Source: Perilla frutescens
Lineage: Eukaryota > Streptophyta > Magnoliopsida > Lamiales > Lamiaceae
DNA: 64,000 bases
Direction: 5' to 3'
Assembly: GCA_026008535.1 (NCBI GenBank)
Contig: BRKX01000002.1
Span: 59,703,170 to 59,767,169, forward strand
The notes below the pieces were generated by a model. That model made no database searches, had not been told where the DNA came from, and saw nothing but the letters and a program-made list of their open reading frames with translations. The position numbers and the translations under genes were made by a program. Positions 44,286 through 56,569 of the stretch are shown one piece after another. Each line of letters opens with the position of its first letter. Within the stretch, counting starts at the first letter, position 1.

Positions 44286-44579
44286 TTAGTAAGAATTTCA
44301 CGTGTATGCTTTGAAAATAAAAAATAATGCTGTATAGCATAGTAATTCATATATTTTCTTCATAATTTGAGCATAATTTGAATTTCAAAATTATGATTAA
44401 ATAATCATTTTTCCCTTTTTTGTTAGTATAAATATGTCGTCATATGCTCATCTGTAGAAATCATTTGGTGAAAACAGAAAAGTTGCATTGCCTCTAAATC
44501 ACATTAATGACCTTTTTGGTTAATGAAATTGAAATTTCGGTTTTAATGAATATTGAACCATATTTATTTTAGGGGGTGC

Positions 44580-44800
44580 ATTCAATCCAGAGTTCATTGG
44601 ATTTTAAAGGACTTTTAAAATCCGGGTGTATTCAGTTTAAAATCCGGGTGTATTCAGTCCAGACTTTTAAAAGTCCTTTAAAATCCTGGTGTATTCAATC
44701 TAGACTTTTAAAAGTCCTTTAAAATCCTGGTGTCTTCAATCTAGACTTTTAAAATCCGCGTGTATTAAAAAATCCATGGACTTTAAAAAGTCATGGATTT
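44580..44800 (+). repeat. Subterminal repeat of the Harbinger element
   Basis: About four copies of a unit carrying GACTTTTAAAAGTCCTTTAA and TCCGGGTGTATTCA or TCCTGGTGTATTCAATC, the latter echoing the terminal repeat. Such arrays often hold transposase binding sites. Confidence 0.75.
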
Positions 44801-45476
44801 CATTGGATTTTACCTCAAAATCACGTTAAAAATACAAAGGATAAAATCCGACCTCTGGACACGAGATTTTGATGGATTTGAAAAACCCAGCGTGCGGTGC
44901 AGTGAGCGGCCGCTGAGGATTTGAACTTGGGCACTCCAGCGGCCACTGGAGCAGCCAATAATGGTACTCCATCGGCCGCTGGATGCCAGCGATTCCTAGG
45001 AGCAAGACGATTTGCTTCAAGCAGCCGTAGCGGTCCAGCGACCGTTGGGCTTAGTCGGCTCGATCACTTTAAATAGCCCTAGACATTGATTTTTTTTCAT
45101 AATTCTATAAATTCTTTTTCAACTTGCTCAATTCTTTTTCAATTTGCTCTGAGGTGCTCAACTCAACTCCAGTATATTCTTTTGACAGATGTACTCTCTA
45201 CACTATGATTTTTTTTTTATTTTTTACACGTGTACTCATTATTGATTGAATTTGGCTTTGTTTTTTTTTTTTGAGTTTATTGCATGAAGAAACAAAATTT
45301 TGTACATTTTTCTTGAATTACTGTTTGCAGTTGTTTTGATACACTTTGACTGATTATTGATCAGATTTGGATTTATTTTTTTGAGTTTTTTAAATGAAGC
45401 ACCAAAAATAAATATATAGGTTTTTGTTATATTACGATGATTAATCGTTTATACACAATAATATATTAGTATTATC

Positions 45477-46528
45477 ATGGGGGACTCGCAACAAGATTCG
45501 AAAAGGAAGACATCCTATGAACCATGGACTAAGGAACAGATCGACGTTCTGTTAGAACTTATGGTTGATGCTTGTCGTCGGGGATGTCGTGATAATAATG
45601 GTATCTTTAGCAAAACCACTGTGGAAGAAAGAATACTTCCTCTGCTTAATGAAAAACTTCGTTGTAATAAGACCTATAGCAATTACCAAAGCCGGCTGAA
45701 ATGGTTTAAAAATCATTGGACTTCTTATTCAAACCTTTTGAGGTTTAGCTCTGGTTTTGGATATGACCCTATTACGAAAAAGTTCACGGCTTCAGATGAA
45801 GTATGGGATGCGTACTTAGAGGTAAGTATCATATTGTAATAATATTATCGATTATTTTTATTTAACTAATATAGTGAATTAATAAATTTATTATTTATTT
45901 GATTCTAGACTCACTCGAAAGACGCAAACTTGCGCTCTGGGGAATGTCCTGATTATGAGAACTTGTTAATTGTTGTGGGAAATGGTGTTACCGTAGGAAA
46001 AAACTCAATTGGTTTGGGAAGTGCTACTGATGCAAACACATTAGGAGATGATGAGAACAGAGATGCGCGTATAGAAGATCTGACTTTTGATGCTAAAAAT
46101 GAAGCATTTGTCGCACTATCCCAAGACGAGCTACCATCATCTGGTTCCACACCACCTTCTGGGTTGCCTGAAGTGCCTGAGGGCTCCGCTCAAAGAAGAA
46201 ATCAACCCAAAAGAAGTAGAACTCAGTATGAAGCAACTTCTGGCTCTACTGAAAATATCATGGAAGAGATAAAAAAAAACTATCCAATAATTGTGAGGGA
46301 GTTCATAATCATTTACTGAAAAGAGATAACATACTGGAGAAAAGAGAAAAAGAAAGATCATATACAACTTGGGATGCAATTAAAGAGATCCTAAATTTGG
46401 ATGAAGACACTTGGATCAAGGCATTTGACTTGCTTGACACCAAGTCCAAAAAAGATAGTTTTTTGAAGATGACTATTGATGAACGAGCTAATTGGATAGC
46501 TTACAAAATTAGGGATAGGGATCATTAG
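45477..46528 (+). pseudogene. Harbinger ORF1, Myb/SANT-like protein (frameshifted)
   Basis: Exon 1 (45477-45821) encodes SYEPWTKEQIDVLLELMVDA, NEKLRCNKTYSNYQSRLKWF and TASDEVWDAYLE, the trihelix-like Myb/SANT domain of Harbinger ORF1, which helps bring transposase to DNA and the nucleus. An intron 45822-45908 (GTAAGT...CTAG) joins in phase to THSKDANLRSGECPDYENL. The frame shifts in an A-run near 46271; the +2 frame continues to TAG 46526-46528 with SYTTWDAIKEILNLDEDTWI and ANWIAYKIRDRDH. Otherwise intact. Confidence 0.85.
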
Positions 46529-46750
46529 CATCATATTTTACATACTTTGCTTTTGGTTTATTATTATTTTCTTGATTGTCTTGTTAGGATTTCTAATGAC
46601 CATTTATTTGAACTTATGAATTATGTTTTTTGATTATTATTTTATTTATTTGTTGACTTTTAAGTTGTATGCATTTGAATGTATTTCTTATTTTACATAT
46701 TTGTAGTATTATCGTTAATCAAGACTCCATTCATATTTTTTAAATGCAGC

Positions 46751-48220
46751 ATGGAAAATCATGAAATATTGGAAGAAGAAATAGAAGAAGAAGAAATGGA
46801 AGAAGACATTGATGATGAAGAGGAGATAGAACTTTACGAAAATGTTAGGCTCTTGCTCTTGACAATTAAGGCAGTGATAATCTTATTAGGAAAAATTGCT
46901 ATGATGCGTCGGCATATTAAACGTTCTTTGGAGTGACGACCAATTAGTAGAACTGGATATCATTTTTTTAATAATATGATTGAAGGAGTTCCACAAAGTT
47001 TTCGACAGCTGTATAGGATGTATCCTGATGCGTTTATGAAGTTATGCTCTATCATAGAGAGAATACGCATCTAGAAGATACAAGATACATATGTGTTGAA
47101 GAAATGGTGGCGACATTCTTGATCATTGTTGGGCACAACGATAGATATTGTAATGTTCGTCAAAGATTCCATAGTTCCCATTTTTCCACTAGTCAAAATT
47201 TCAACAAAACCTTAAAGGCATTGAACACCATAGCACCGGATATGATGGTTAAGCCGTCTACAGGAATCCCTGCTAAAATTAAGGAAAGCACAAGATTTAT
47301 GCCTTTCTTTAAGGTATGGATCCTTTATTATGTAATGTATTTGAAATGTTGTAGTTTTCTTCTCTCACATATTCACTTTATTTTAGGATTGCATCGGGAC
47401 TATAGATAGAACTCATATCCCGGTAATGATACCAGGCCGAGAAGTAAGCAGTTTTCATAATCGTCATGGTATGCAATCGTAGAATGTTTTGGTAGCTTGC
47501 AACTTTGATTTGCAGTTCATATATGTGCTAAGTGAGTGGAAAGGTTCGGCACATGAGTCCAAACTTTTAAATGATGTATTATCAAGAAGAAATGACCTTT
47601 ATGTGCCTCAAGGTATGTATCATATTTTATAATTATATTTTTTATTTAAAATAGTGAAAAGCTAACTAATTAAAAAAATATTTTAATTGTGTTGTTGTAG
47701 GTAAATATTTTTTGGTGGATTGTGGATTTGCTAATAGACGTCAATTTTTAGCTCCATTACGTGGTGTTCGATATCACTTTAAAGATTTTGGTCGTCAAGG
47801 TCGTCACCCCAGAAATGCAAGTGAATTATTCAATCTTCGTCATGCATCGTTAAGAAATGTCATTGAGAAAATTTTTGGTGTCTTCAAATCCAGATTTACA
47901 ATTTTCAAAACCGCACCTCCGTTTCCATTTTAAACACAAGCAAAATTAATATTAGCTTGTGCTGGTTTACACAATTTTTTTTCCGGAAAGAGTGCCGGTC
48001 TGATGAATTTCCAGTGGAATATGAAGGAGATCAAGATTTACCACCTCTCGATACGGAAGAAGAAAATTTGGAATGGATATCTCAAAGCCAACTACAACAA
48101 AGAACGGAAGCTAATGCATGGAGAATGAGTATTGCTAATGCTATGTGGGAATTGAGGCCCATATATAACGGTGGTGATGGAAATGAAGATGATGAGACTG
48201 AAGATGGGAATGCTGAGTAA
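46751..48220 (+). pseudogene. Harbinger DDE transposase (DDE_Tnp_4 type), decayed
   Basis: An acidic N-terminus (EEEIEEEEMEEDIDDEEEIE) precedes EGVPQSFRQLYRMYPDAF. The three catalytic acids are recognisable: D in GTIDRTHIP, D in FLVDCGFANRRQFLAPLRG, E in LRNVIEKIFGVFK. Likely introns run from GTATGG at 47313 to TTTTAG near 47386, and from GTATGT near 47612 to TTGTAG near 47700. In-frame stops occur at 46934, after RHGMQS (47478) and after PPFPF (47931), and a frameshift lies near 47068. The C-terminus ends DDETEDGNAE. It is not functional as it stands. Confidence 0.88.
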
Positions 48221-48499
48221 TGTTTTTTTTATTAACTATGATTTAATTGGTATTTTATAAACAATTTGTGCATATTGTGTCCAATTTTTATAAAGAATTT
48301 GGATAACAATTTTTTTTAATCGTTGTTGTATTTGTCTTTCACAAATTATGTATCCAATAAAACATCGTACTAAACAAGTAAAACGAGATGGAAAATCAAC
48401 ATCACCAACGTAATAGACATAGACATTGTTCAAAAAATATTTATTCAACAAAATAGAAAACAAATACAAGTAAATTGTTCAACATGAAAATTAAAAAAA

Positions 48500-48610
48500 A
48501 AGGCCTGCGGCCGCTGGGAAGCATGGCCGAAGCGCACGCCCAGCGCCGGCTGGGACCGCTGGGCATAAACATTCTCATCGGCCACTAACTCCTAGTAGCC
48601 GCTGGGCTCT
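48500..48610. repeat. GCGGCCGCTGGG-type block between the convergent genes
   Basis: GC-rich cluster with GCGGCCGCTGGG, GCGCCGGCTGGG, ACCGCTGGGC and GCCGCTGGGC. The same words occur near both ends of the element (44899-45050 and 50320-50440). Confidence 0.7.
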
Positions 48611-48886
48611 CTTCTCTTCCGGCCTCCTCCTTACTCGAACGAGCACACCTACACAACACACAATTACCCAAAATCAAACCAATGAAAAAAACATAAAACA
48701 TTATATACAACAAATCCAATAACAATCCAAATAACAACAAACAATCCACATCAACTTCTTCGTCAACAATCGAACAACAAACCATCAAACAATGCAATAA
48801 TCCAACATTCAAACAATGCAATCATCAAAGAAATCATAAACAAACAAACAATGAAATAATCTAAAGAACTACAAGCAACTAACCAT

Positions 48887-50131
48887 TTAATTATGAGTTG
48901 GTGGCAGATAAAAAGCAGTCCACACATCCCACTGAGCCTGCAAAGATGCAATTCTTTCATCTTGTGTGTCAAATCTCGCGTGCACTCTTGCCTCTGCGCA
49001 TCATATCTATCGTACATGTCCAGCCTCAGTGCTCCGAAGGAAGTGTCAATATGATCCCTCAATACCTGAAAATCCTGCTGGAATCGCCCATAGAAGTCCC
49101 CCGACATAATAACAGGAGCTCTTGTTCAGGGGTCAACAGTTTTTCCTCTTTCTCTTCCTCCATCTCTTCATCTTTATTACCACTTTCATCACCATCAGTG
49201 GACGGGCCGGCATCAGGATCACCTTGTCTCTTGGCAATCTCTTCATTTGTGTGCTTGCTCACACATGGCCTCTTAGCAGGGGGACTGACGTGTACCAATC
49301 AGAAATTATCTGAGCTCCTTTTAGCTTACTGAAATCAATCAAATAGGACCTAATTTCATCATGCCCCTCCTGGTGCCCCTTTGTGGCACTAAGAATCCCG
49401 AGACTATATGCCAACCCCATCACAATTGAAGCAAGCGAAGCATGCATTCCTGCATGAGTTTGCATCTGCCTCATAGCCGACCAAATGAAGTTTGAAATGT
49501 AGACTTTTGTGCCCCTCAATGCACAACACAACAAATACACCTCATTCGCGTTCACTTTGTTCATCTGTTCCTTCTCCGACACATTATAAGCAATGAATTT
49601 GTGCACAATTGCCAATGCCGGGTCTTGGATGTACCCATTGGGATTACCCAAATTACTCCAATTATAAAACCCAGTCAACTCATGCTAACCCTCTTCCACA
49701 TTAAACGAGTTGGGTCTCCCCCATTCCCCGCCAGTAGGAAACCCAAACACAATTTTCACTCTAGGTAAGCTAATTTGGTAGTCTTTCCCGTTCATCCTAA
49801 CCCCAATCTTCTTGTGGTCATCAATCACATACATAGTAGACAAAAACTCATAATACGGAGACTCATAACCAGAATAATCAACATTCTTAGCATAATGTTC
49901 TAACCCTAAAACCTTCAAATATTTGGTGACTTTTGCTACAATCTTCAAATCTTTCAACAAATCCCAATCCAAATAATGAGGGTTGGTAACCATAGATTTG
50001 TTAAATTTCACATAATGTTTGCCCTCCCATTCAGTTTTGAGATGAAATGGACACTCGTACCTCGTCATGAAGTCCTCCTTTTTGACTTCTTCATGTGTCC
50101 TCACGTTGGCATTCTTCATGTGGGGAGGCAT
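48887..50131 (-). pseudogene. Third gene of the Harbinger element, function unknown
   Basis: Convergent with the transposase. The N-terminus reads TRYECPFHLKTEWEGKHYVK, HYLDWDLL, YYEFLSTMYVIDDHKKIGVR and VFGFPTGGEWGRPNSFN. A TAG stands where related proteins would have a Trp before HELTGFYNWSNLGNP; then come ALAIVHKFIAYNVSEKEQMN and VYLLCCALRGTKVYISNFIW. A shift in a C-run near 49285 leads to an acidic, Lys-rich stretch. Shifts further on lead to GDFYGRFQQDFQVLRDHIDT, RIASLQAQWDVWTAFYLPPT and the stop. The style recalls the ORF1-like proteins of plant Athila-type retroelements and related uncharacterised plant proteins; that is impression, not proof. It is possibly a captured gene about 410 residues long. 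Confidence 0.6.
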
Positions 50132-50870
50132 GGTAGTGTGTTGGTAGAGGGGGTGGGCTTCGAACGGTCAGCGACGGGTGGAGCAGCGGTGGCTGGAGGC
50201 TCACGGCAGCTGATGCGAATTTTGGGTGGAAATTTTTTTTTTCGCCTGTTTTGAAATTGGGGATCTGGGTCTGTGTCAATTTGGGGCTTTCTGCCCGTTT
50301 TAACTACTAATTTCTAGCGGCTGCTGGGGGTGTTCGATCCATGGCTCCAGCGGTCGTCGGGTTTTCTCGGCCTCCCTTCCCAACGGCCGCTGGGTTTCAT
50401 TTTTTTCCGGGTCAAACGATCGCTGTGTTCTATCAAGCGCTGGAAATAAGGATTTCAAATCCATTAAAATCGTGTGAAATCGGTCCAAAATCTATACACA
50501 AAATCCGACAGACTCTGCGTGGAGTTGGGAGACTCTATGTGGAGTCTATGGATTTATAAAATTCATAGACTTTTTAAAGTCCAACAAAATCCATCAAAAT
50601 CCGAATTGAATACACTCCCTTAATTTCGATTTTTTTTCTTCTTAATTAACATTTTGCTTCAGGTCAGTGTCGGTTTATGTAACTCTCTTATCAGAGTCAT
50701 AAATATTTTTTGAGAGAGGCCAAACTAATAATCATATAAAAATATATAGAACTTTAAAATAAAATTAGAAATTAATAGTATTTTTAATAAAGTCCTAATA
50801 ATATCATAACTACATCCCAATATCTTAAAAAATAGTTGAACATATATGCCTACCTCATGCATTTCTCATA

Positions 50871-51110
50871 CTCCCTCCGTTTCTGAATAAGTGTCATTCT
50901 ACTATTTAAATTTTATTTCAAAACAATATCATTCTACAAATTCGAGACAAAAAATTCACATTTTTCACACATTTACGCTCATTTAATGCATTCATACATC
51001 TATATTTAACTCATTTAATGTATTCACACAAGGGTGTATTAGGTAACTTAATTAATTTATTAATGTGGGTGCATTCATCCAAAATGACACTTAATTAGAA
51101 ACGGAGTGAG
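50871..51110. mobile_element. Stowaway MITE, 240 bp
   Basis: Starts CTCCCTCCGTTTCTGAATAA and ends TTAGAAACGGAGTGAG, with TA target duplications at 50869-50870 and 51111-51112. These are the termini of Tc1/mariner-type Stowaway MITEs. Non-coding. Confidence 0.92.
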
Positions 51111-51522
51111 TATTAATTTCTGATAGTTCCCTTTTTCATTTTCTTGTGTAAAAGTGTCCAATTATCTACAAAAAATGAAACAAAATCAAATAACAAAAAC
51201 TTCTAGCTTAATTTTTTTTTTCAAGAACTACATTTAAAATTAATTTATTTTCCTAATATACCCTAATATTCACGTGCAAAAAAGTTTAATGATCATTGAT
51301 AATTTACTACAATTAGCAAGAAATTAAATTATTTATCTAAGAAAACAAAGTAATTAAATTAACTAACAAATAATAGTTCAAACTATCAATTATCAATTAA
51401 AATCTATAAATTTTAAAATGCCCTTGGATGTTTTTAAAGTTTCAATGGGGTCATTTTCCCTCGACATCGGTTTTTAATTTTCCTTTTCACTTGTGTATTG
51501 TTAGAATAATATGCATTTTAAT

Positions 51523-51711
51523 TGTTAGAGTATTTTGGTCTTTTCCCTTTAACTCTAGTTCTCTTCTTTTATCTGGAATTGTATTTGCCTAGTGAGTTAC
51601 TTTCACAATTTATCCTTTTGTAAGCTTTGTGCAAAACTCGTTCAATATAATTCTATCTTTATTTTGTTCTTCAACAATGACTTGTTTCTTTATCTTTGTT
51701 TTAGTTTAACA
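51523..51711 (+). repeat. 5' LTR of the decayed copia element
   Basis: 189 bp, TG...CA ends, followed directly by the tRNA-iMet-like primer site. Confidence 0.85.
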
Positions 51712-51963
51712 TGGTATCATAGCGAGTTTAAAATCTTTGAACTCGTTCTCGTGGATCCCCGACCAAAAATTTTGGTCGGCACTGTTCATCGTCGTCTTAG
51801 TTCATTGCCACAAATTGGTGGATGCTCAATCTCTGCTCAATATGTTGATTTTCAGTCAGTGAATCCTACAGGGTAACCTTTTGTTCTCTCAAGCCTTGAT
51901 TGATCTTCATTTGTTGTTTCGTTGCTTTGGTTTTAAGTATTGATATTTGTCGGATTTTCAAAT

Positions 51964-54060
51964 ATGGCAACTGAAAGAGATGACACTTTGCAATCGATTA
52001 GTGTTCGTTTGGATGAGAATAATTATTCTTATTATAATTATGTTATGAAAAATTTATTGAGGGGTAAAAAGATGTTGGATATATATGTGGAACTCTGTTG
52101 AAGCCAGTTCAAATTGATAGTGAGAAGTATGTTGAACAGATGGATGTTTGGGAAGTTAATAATTCTAAAATTATTACTTGGATTAACAATTCGGTTGTGA
52201 ATTTGATTGGTATGCAATTGACAAAGTATGATACTGCTAATTAAAGAAGTATGGAATCACTTAGAGTGACTGTACACTCAGTCCAATTTTGCCAAGCAGT
52301 ACCAATTAGAGATGGACATTAGGCCTCTTTATCAAAAGGACACAAGTGTGCAAGATTTCTACTCAGCTATGACCAACCTTTAGGACAAACTCGTTCTTAC
52401 TAAATCTGTAGAGCTTAGATCTTTCCCTCCATATATTGCTAGAAGGGAAGAGCGGCATTTGGTTCAGTTTGTTATGGCTCTTCGTGATGATTTTGAAGCT
52501 CTGTGAGAGAATATTTTGCATCGCAGTTGATGTAACCCGGACAAATTGTACATGATACGTGAACACGCGGAAGACTTCTAGATCGAAACTCGTCAACTTT
52601 GGAAGGATTCAATCCTATTCTAAAGACTCAATTAAATTAAAATAAACTGAAATAACAAGAACAATGACTCGAAACTTTTATAGGTGTAGAACTAGACCTA
52701 ACTAAGACACTTAAACTATGACACAAAAATAGAACACAAATCCACACAAAAGGGCTGTATTAGATCGATGGTTAGGGTAGGAATATTGGGATGTATAGAA
52801 GATGTATGGTAGGTTTAGAATGGCTTGAGTAGATAGGATATGTTAAGGCTAGGAAGAACTTACGGTATGAATGAAGAACACGTCGAATTGAGCTTGAATA
52901 GACTCGAACTCTTGGTGTTGGCTCACGATCGGACTTGGCGGCTTGATGTTGATACGGACATGGTTGGAATGGTGTAGGACATTGGTATGGATGGCGTTGA
53001 TGATAGTATTGTTATTTACAATCCGATTAATCCCCGACGTATCGTGTACCACGAAAACGAATCTCTAAGTTACTCATCGGTAGCGAGTTCATCCTAATTT
53101 CTCGTGTGAATTAGAATGTTCCCTTGAGATAAGACCTAAAGTTGCTAGCTTTAAGAATATTTCTTTGGACGAAAACAACAAACTAAAATAAGTTGGAGAG
53201 ACACAATTGTATGCAAAGACAAATTTAATCAATAATGTCTAAAGTATCAACATAACATAAGACCCCAATTTATAGTGTTCAATAGGGCCGAAAATAATAA
53301 AGAAGGGATTGAAAATCATGATCCAAAAAGACTCCTAACTAGACTAGGAAATTGTCTAAACTAGAATTCTATTCAAGGTAACAAATTGCCTTAAATAAAA
53401 TCTAGTCAACTTAGACTCTATTATGACCGAAAATATGTGACAAATAATTAAATAAAATCTAATCCAACTATAGTCTAAATTAAATAAAAAATAATACTAT
53501 AGTCTAAATAAAATTCAACCATTAATTAAATCATTAAGGACCGAAAATCTTCTCTTTGCGCACGCATGCTCTTCACGTCGACTTCATGCATCACCATGCA
53601 CACTTCATCATCTTCACTCTTCAAGTGTAATTCTCCATGGTATGATCTTGATCTTCCATAGTTAATAAATTAACTATTTTTGGGCTGCTTTCAACTTCAT
53701 CTTCCTCGATCTCGAACCGTCTTCAAATTATGACTTGCAAGTATGCTTGAATCTTCTTAGCCCTTGATCGAGTAATTGGACCCTGAAATTGTAGCTCTAG
53801 GTTTTGATCTTCATCGCCTCTCATGGCCTCATCAGCAACCTTCTTCTCTATGTTGATTCTATGGTTAGCGAGCTTCGGATGATGAAAGGCATCTTTACAT
53901 CACCAAGCCCATCTATTTTGGTTGCTCACTCTCGACCTTCACACAATCCATCTATCAAGAATCCAAATAGGTCGAACTCGAATCCCACAACACCAAATGA
54001 GTGTAACTTTTGTCATCAACCGGGGCATTGAAAGGCTCAATGCCCACTTCTAATGAATAA
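51964..54060 (+). pseudogene. Copia gag relic, interrupted by an insert
   Basis: ATG 51964 starts MATERDDTLQSISVRLDENN; further on come WEVNNSKIITWINNSV and FVMALRDDFEAL. After the insert at 52525-53810 it resumes with SSLC...SELRMMKGIFT and the CCHC knuckle CNFCHQPGH, stop, KAQCP, where a TGA replaces the usual Trp. Several frameshifts are present. Confidence 0.8.
52525..53810. mobile_element. Unclassified 1.29-kb insertion in copia gag
   Basis: It separates two gag parts and is flanked by CATCGC on both sides (52519-52524 and about 53811-53816). It starts AGTTGATGTAACCCGGACAA. It has no long ORF and no clear TG...CA ends. It could be a gypsy solo LTR or another short element. Confidence 0.55.
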
Positions 54061-54329
54061 GTTTGCACTATCAGGTTCACGTGGCCCTACATTTCCACAG
54101 ACTCAGTATCATCATCGACAGCCTATGCAATCACATTTGTCTATTGTTGTTGTTGCTGCTGCTGCTGCCATGCCACCATCTGATGTTGTGAACTTTGGAT
54201 CCTCTTATTCCCCCATCTCAGTAGCAGGTTCACTTATCCTTAACCAATTTTAGAAATTCCTCAATTCTCATCCACATGTTATGTCTACTGCAACATGTTT
54301 ATCCTTTCTAAGTTCCACAGGTATATCTC

Positions 54330-54510
54330 CATCCTCTTGGCTTTTGGAATCTGGAGCATCATACCATATGTCTCCCAATTTTGAATCATTTGTTTCTCAT
54401 GTTCTTTCGACCTCTATGACTGTAAATAACACTCATATGCCATTAGTAGGTGTTAGTTTGATTAAATCACCGACTATTTCTCTCCATAGTGTTTATCATA
54501 TTTCTTAACT
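54330..54510 (+). pseudogene. Copia protease relic
   Basis: WLLESGASYHMSPNFESF corresponds to the retropepsin active-site region. The catalytic DSGAS has become ESGAS, so the catalytic Asp is lost. Confidence 0.7.
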
Positions 54511-54639
54511 TGCCTTAAATTTAGCTTCTGTTGGTTAATTTTGAGACTCTGGTTATCTTGTTTCATTCTTTGCTAATTCTTATCATGTGCAAGATCTAAT
54601 CTCCTAGAAGCAGATTGGATAGGCCGTAGATATGGAGGG

Positions 54640-55670
54640 TTTCATGTCATGGATCATCTCCAAGTGCTTGTGTCTGATGTTGCTACCTTCGGTGTTGATT
54701 TGTCTTCTTTTCGCTTAAGCCTTTCTTCATCTGACTTTTATTTATGGCCTTCTCATCTTGGTCATGTCTCTTCTTCTCGATTGAACTATTTAGCATCCAC
54801 TAGATCTTCAGGAAAACTTCAAAGTCATAATATCTCTAATTGTAGTGGTTGTAAACTTGCTAAGTTTTTGGCTTTACCTTTTTGTAAAAATATGTCTGTT
54901 TCTACTTCTCTTTTTGACTTGGTACATTCTGATGTTTGAGGTCACTCTCCTGTTGCTATAAAGAAAAAATCCTGATATTTGTTTTATTTATAGATGATCA
55001 TACTTCGTATTGGTGGATTTATCTTATGAAACACCGTTATGAGTTTTTGGGTATTTATACTTCATTTCGAGCCCTTGTGAGAACTTAATTTTTTTCTATT
55101 ATAAAATGTTTTAGATGTGATTTGGGTGAAGAGTATACATCCAATAGTTTTCGTGAGATTCTTGCTACAGATGGCACTATTCACCAATCATCTTGCAATG
55201 ATACTCTAGAAAAAATGTTGTTGTTGAGAGAAAACATTAGCACATTGTGGCACTGCCAGATCCCTTCTTCTATCTGTCTCTGTTCCTAATAAATTCTGGA
55301 GAGATGTTGTTCTCACATCTGTTCATTCAATTAACAGAATTTTATATGCTCTTATCTCGGGTGTGTCACCCTTTGATAAGTGGTTTGGTCATGTCCCAGA
55401 CTATGCTACGTTGAGAGTCTTTGGTTGCATTTGTTTTGTTCTTCATCCTTATGTTGAGCGCAATAAACTCTCTTTTCATTCCGCCTCACGTGCTTTCTTA
55501 GGATATGAGGATGGTCAGAAAGGGTATCGTTATTTTGACCTTGTTACTCACAAATTTTACGTGTCTCGTCACATTTTTTCCTTGAGCATATCCAATTTTT
55601 TTCCATTCCATCTAATTATCATACTGTGTCTAGATTTGATCTTGTTCATACTGACCCATGCCATTTGCTA
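54640..55670 (+). pseudogene. Copia integrase relic
   Basis: The zinc-binding HHCC part is seen as HLGHVSSSRLNYLAST and CSGCKLAKFLALPFCK, followed by FDLVHSDV, stop, GHSPV and FIDDHTSYWWIYLMKH. The C-terminal part runs SPFDKWFGHVPDYATLRVFG and RAFLGYEDGQKGYRYFD. Stops and frame changes break it. Confidence 0.8.
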
Positions 55671-55740
55671 GTGACACGGAAACTGACCATGCATATATTG
55701 ATCATGATGATTCCAATGATATTATGGCTCCCCCACTTCT

Positions 55741-56560
55741 ATGGCATCCTCTCCACCTTCTGAGATTGTGGATCTCCCTCTTTATCATCCGACACATGTT
55801 CGTAAATCCACTCCACTACCTGAGTTTGCTTACTCTTCTTATTCATATGCTTTCACCACTTTTACCTCTTTCATTCACAAGCTATTTGAACCTACCTTTT
55901 ACAAAGAAGTTGCCATTGATCCTTTATGGAAACAAGCTATGATTTATAAGCTAGGTCATTTATCTCACAGTGATACTTGGGATTTGGTACCTCTCCCACG
56001 AGGTAAACATGATATTGGCTCCCGTTGGGTGTACAAGATTAAAACCACGTCAGATGGTTTGGTTTAGCGATACAAAGCATGATTAGTGGCAAAAGGTTTT
56101 TCCCAATAGTACGGTCTAGATTATGAAGAAATCTTTGTTCTTATTGCAAGGATGACCACCATTAGCAATCTTATTAATATTGCACCAGTTCGCCAATGGT
56201 CTCTTACTTTGATAGATGTTAAGAATGCCTTCTTGAATGAAGATCTTATCGATGAAGTCTATATGACTCCCCCTCCAAGGATACCTCACAAGCTTGGGCA
56301 AGTTTGCAAACTCAAGAAGTCTTTGTGCAGTCTCAAACAAGCATCTCATGCTTGGTATGAGAAATTCTCTATTGCTCTCACCTCCCTTGGTTTTCGTTCA
56401 AGTGACTATGACTCTGCTTTATTTATCAAGAGCTAATCTTATGGTATTATTCTCTTATCTTTGTATGTTGATGATATGATTATTACTGACCATGACACAT
56501 GGGACTTCAATATTGAAGTCAAAATTAGCCTCTGATTTTGAAATGAAAGATTTGGGCCCT
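55741..56560 (+). pseudogene. Copia reverse transcriptase relic
   Basis: Recognisable pieces: WDLVPLPRGKHDIGSRWVYK, VAKGFSQ, LTLIDVKNAFLNEDLIDEVY, LKKSLCSLKQASHAWYEKF and the catalytic LYVDDMIIT near 56460. Several codons are now stops, for example after TSDGLV and FIKS. Confidence 0.85.
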
Positions 56561-56569
56561 CTATGATAC

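Larger units (their letters stand above)
37027..44290 (-). mobile_element. L1-type LINE, decayed and interrupted by two insertions
   Basis: Reading on the minus strand from 44290: the C-terminal tail of an ORF1, then ORF2 with endonuclease, reverse transcriptase, zinc-binding linker and RNase H, ending near 37027. The hAT MITE (37366-37915) and the GAG-only LTR element (38178-40647) sit in its 3' third. ORF2 has many stops and frameshifts, so it is inactive. Removing the two insertions leaves about 4.2 kb. Confidence 0.85.
44572..50619 (+). mobile_element. PIF/Harbinger DNA transposon, 6048 bp
   Basis: Terminal repeats GGGGGTGCATTCAATCC and, reversed, GGGAGTGTATTCAATTCGG; exact TTA target duplication at 44569-44571 and 50620-50622, as for this superfamily. 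It holds the two Harbinger genes, a Myb/SANT-like ORF1 and a DDE transposase, both decayed, plus a third gene in convergent orientation. The subterminal zones contain roughly 45-bp repeats (44580-44790) and several GCGGCCGCTGG blocks. Confidence 0.93.
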
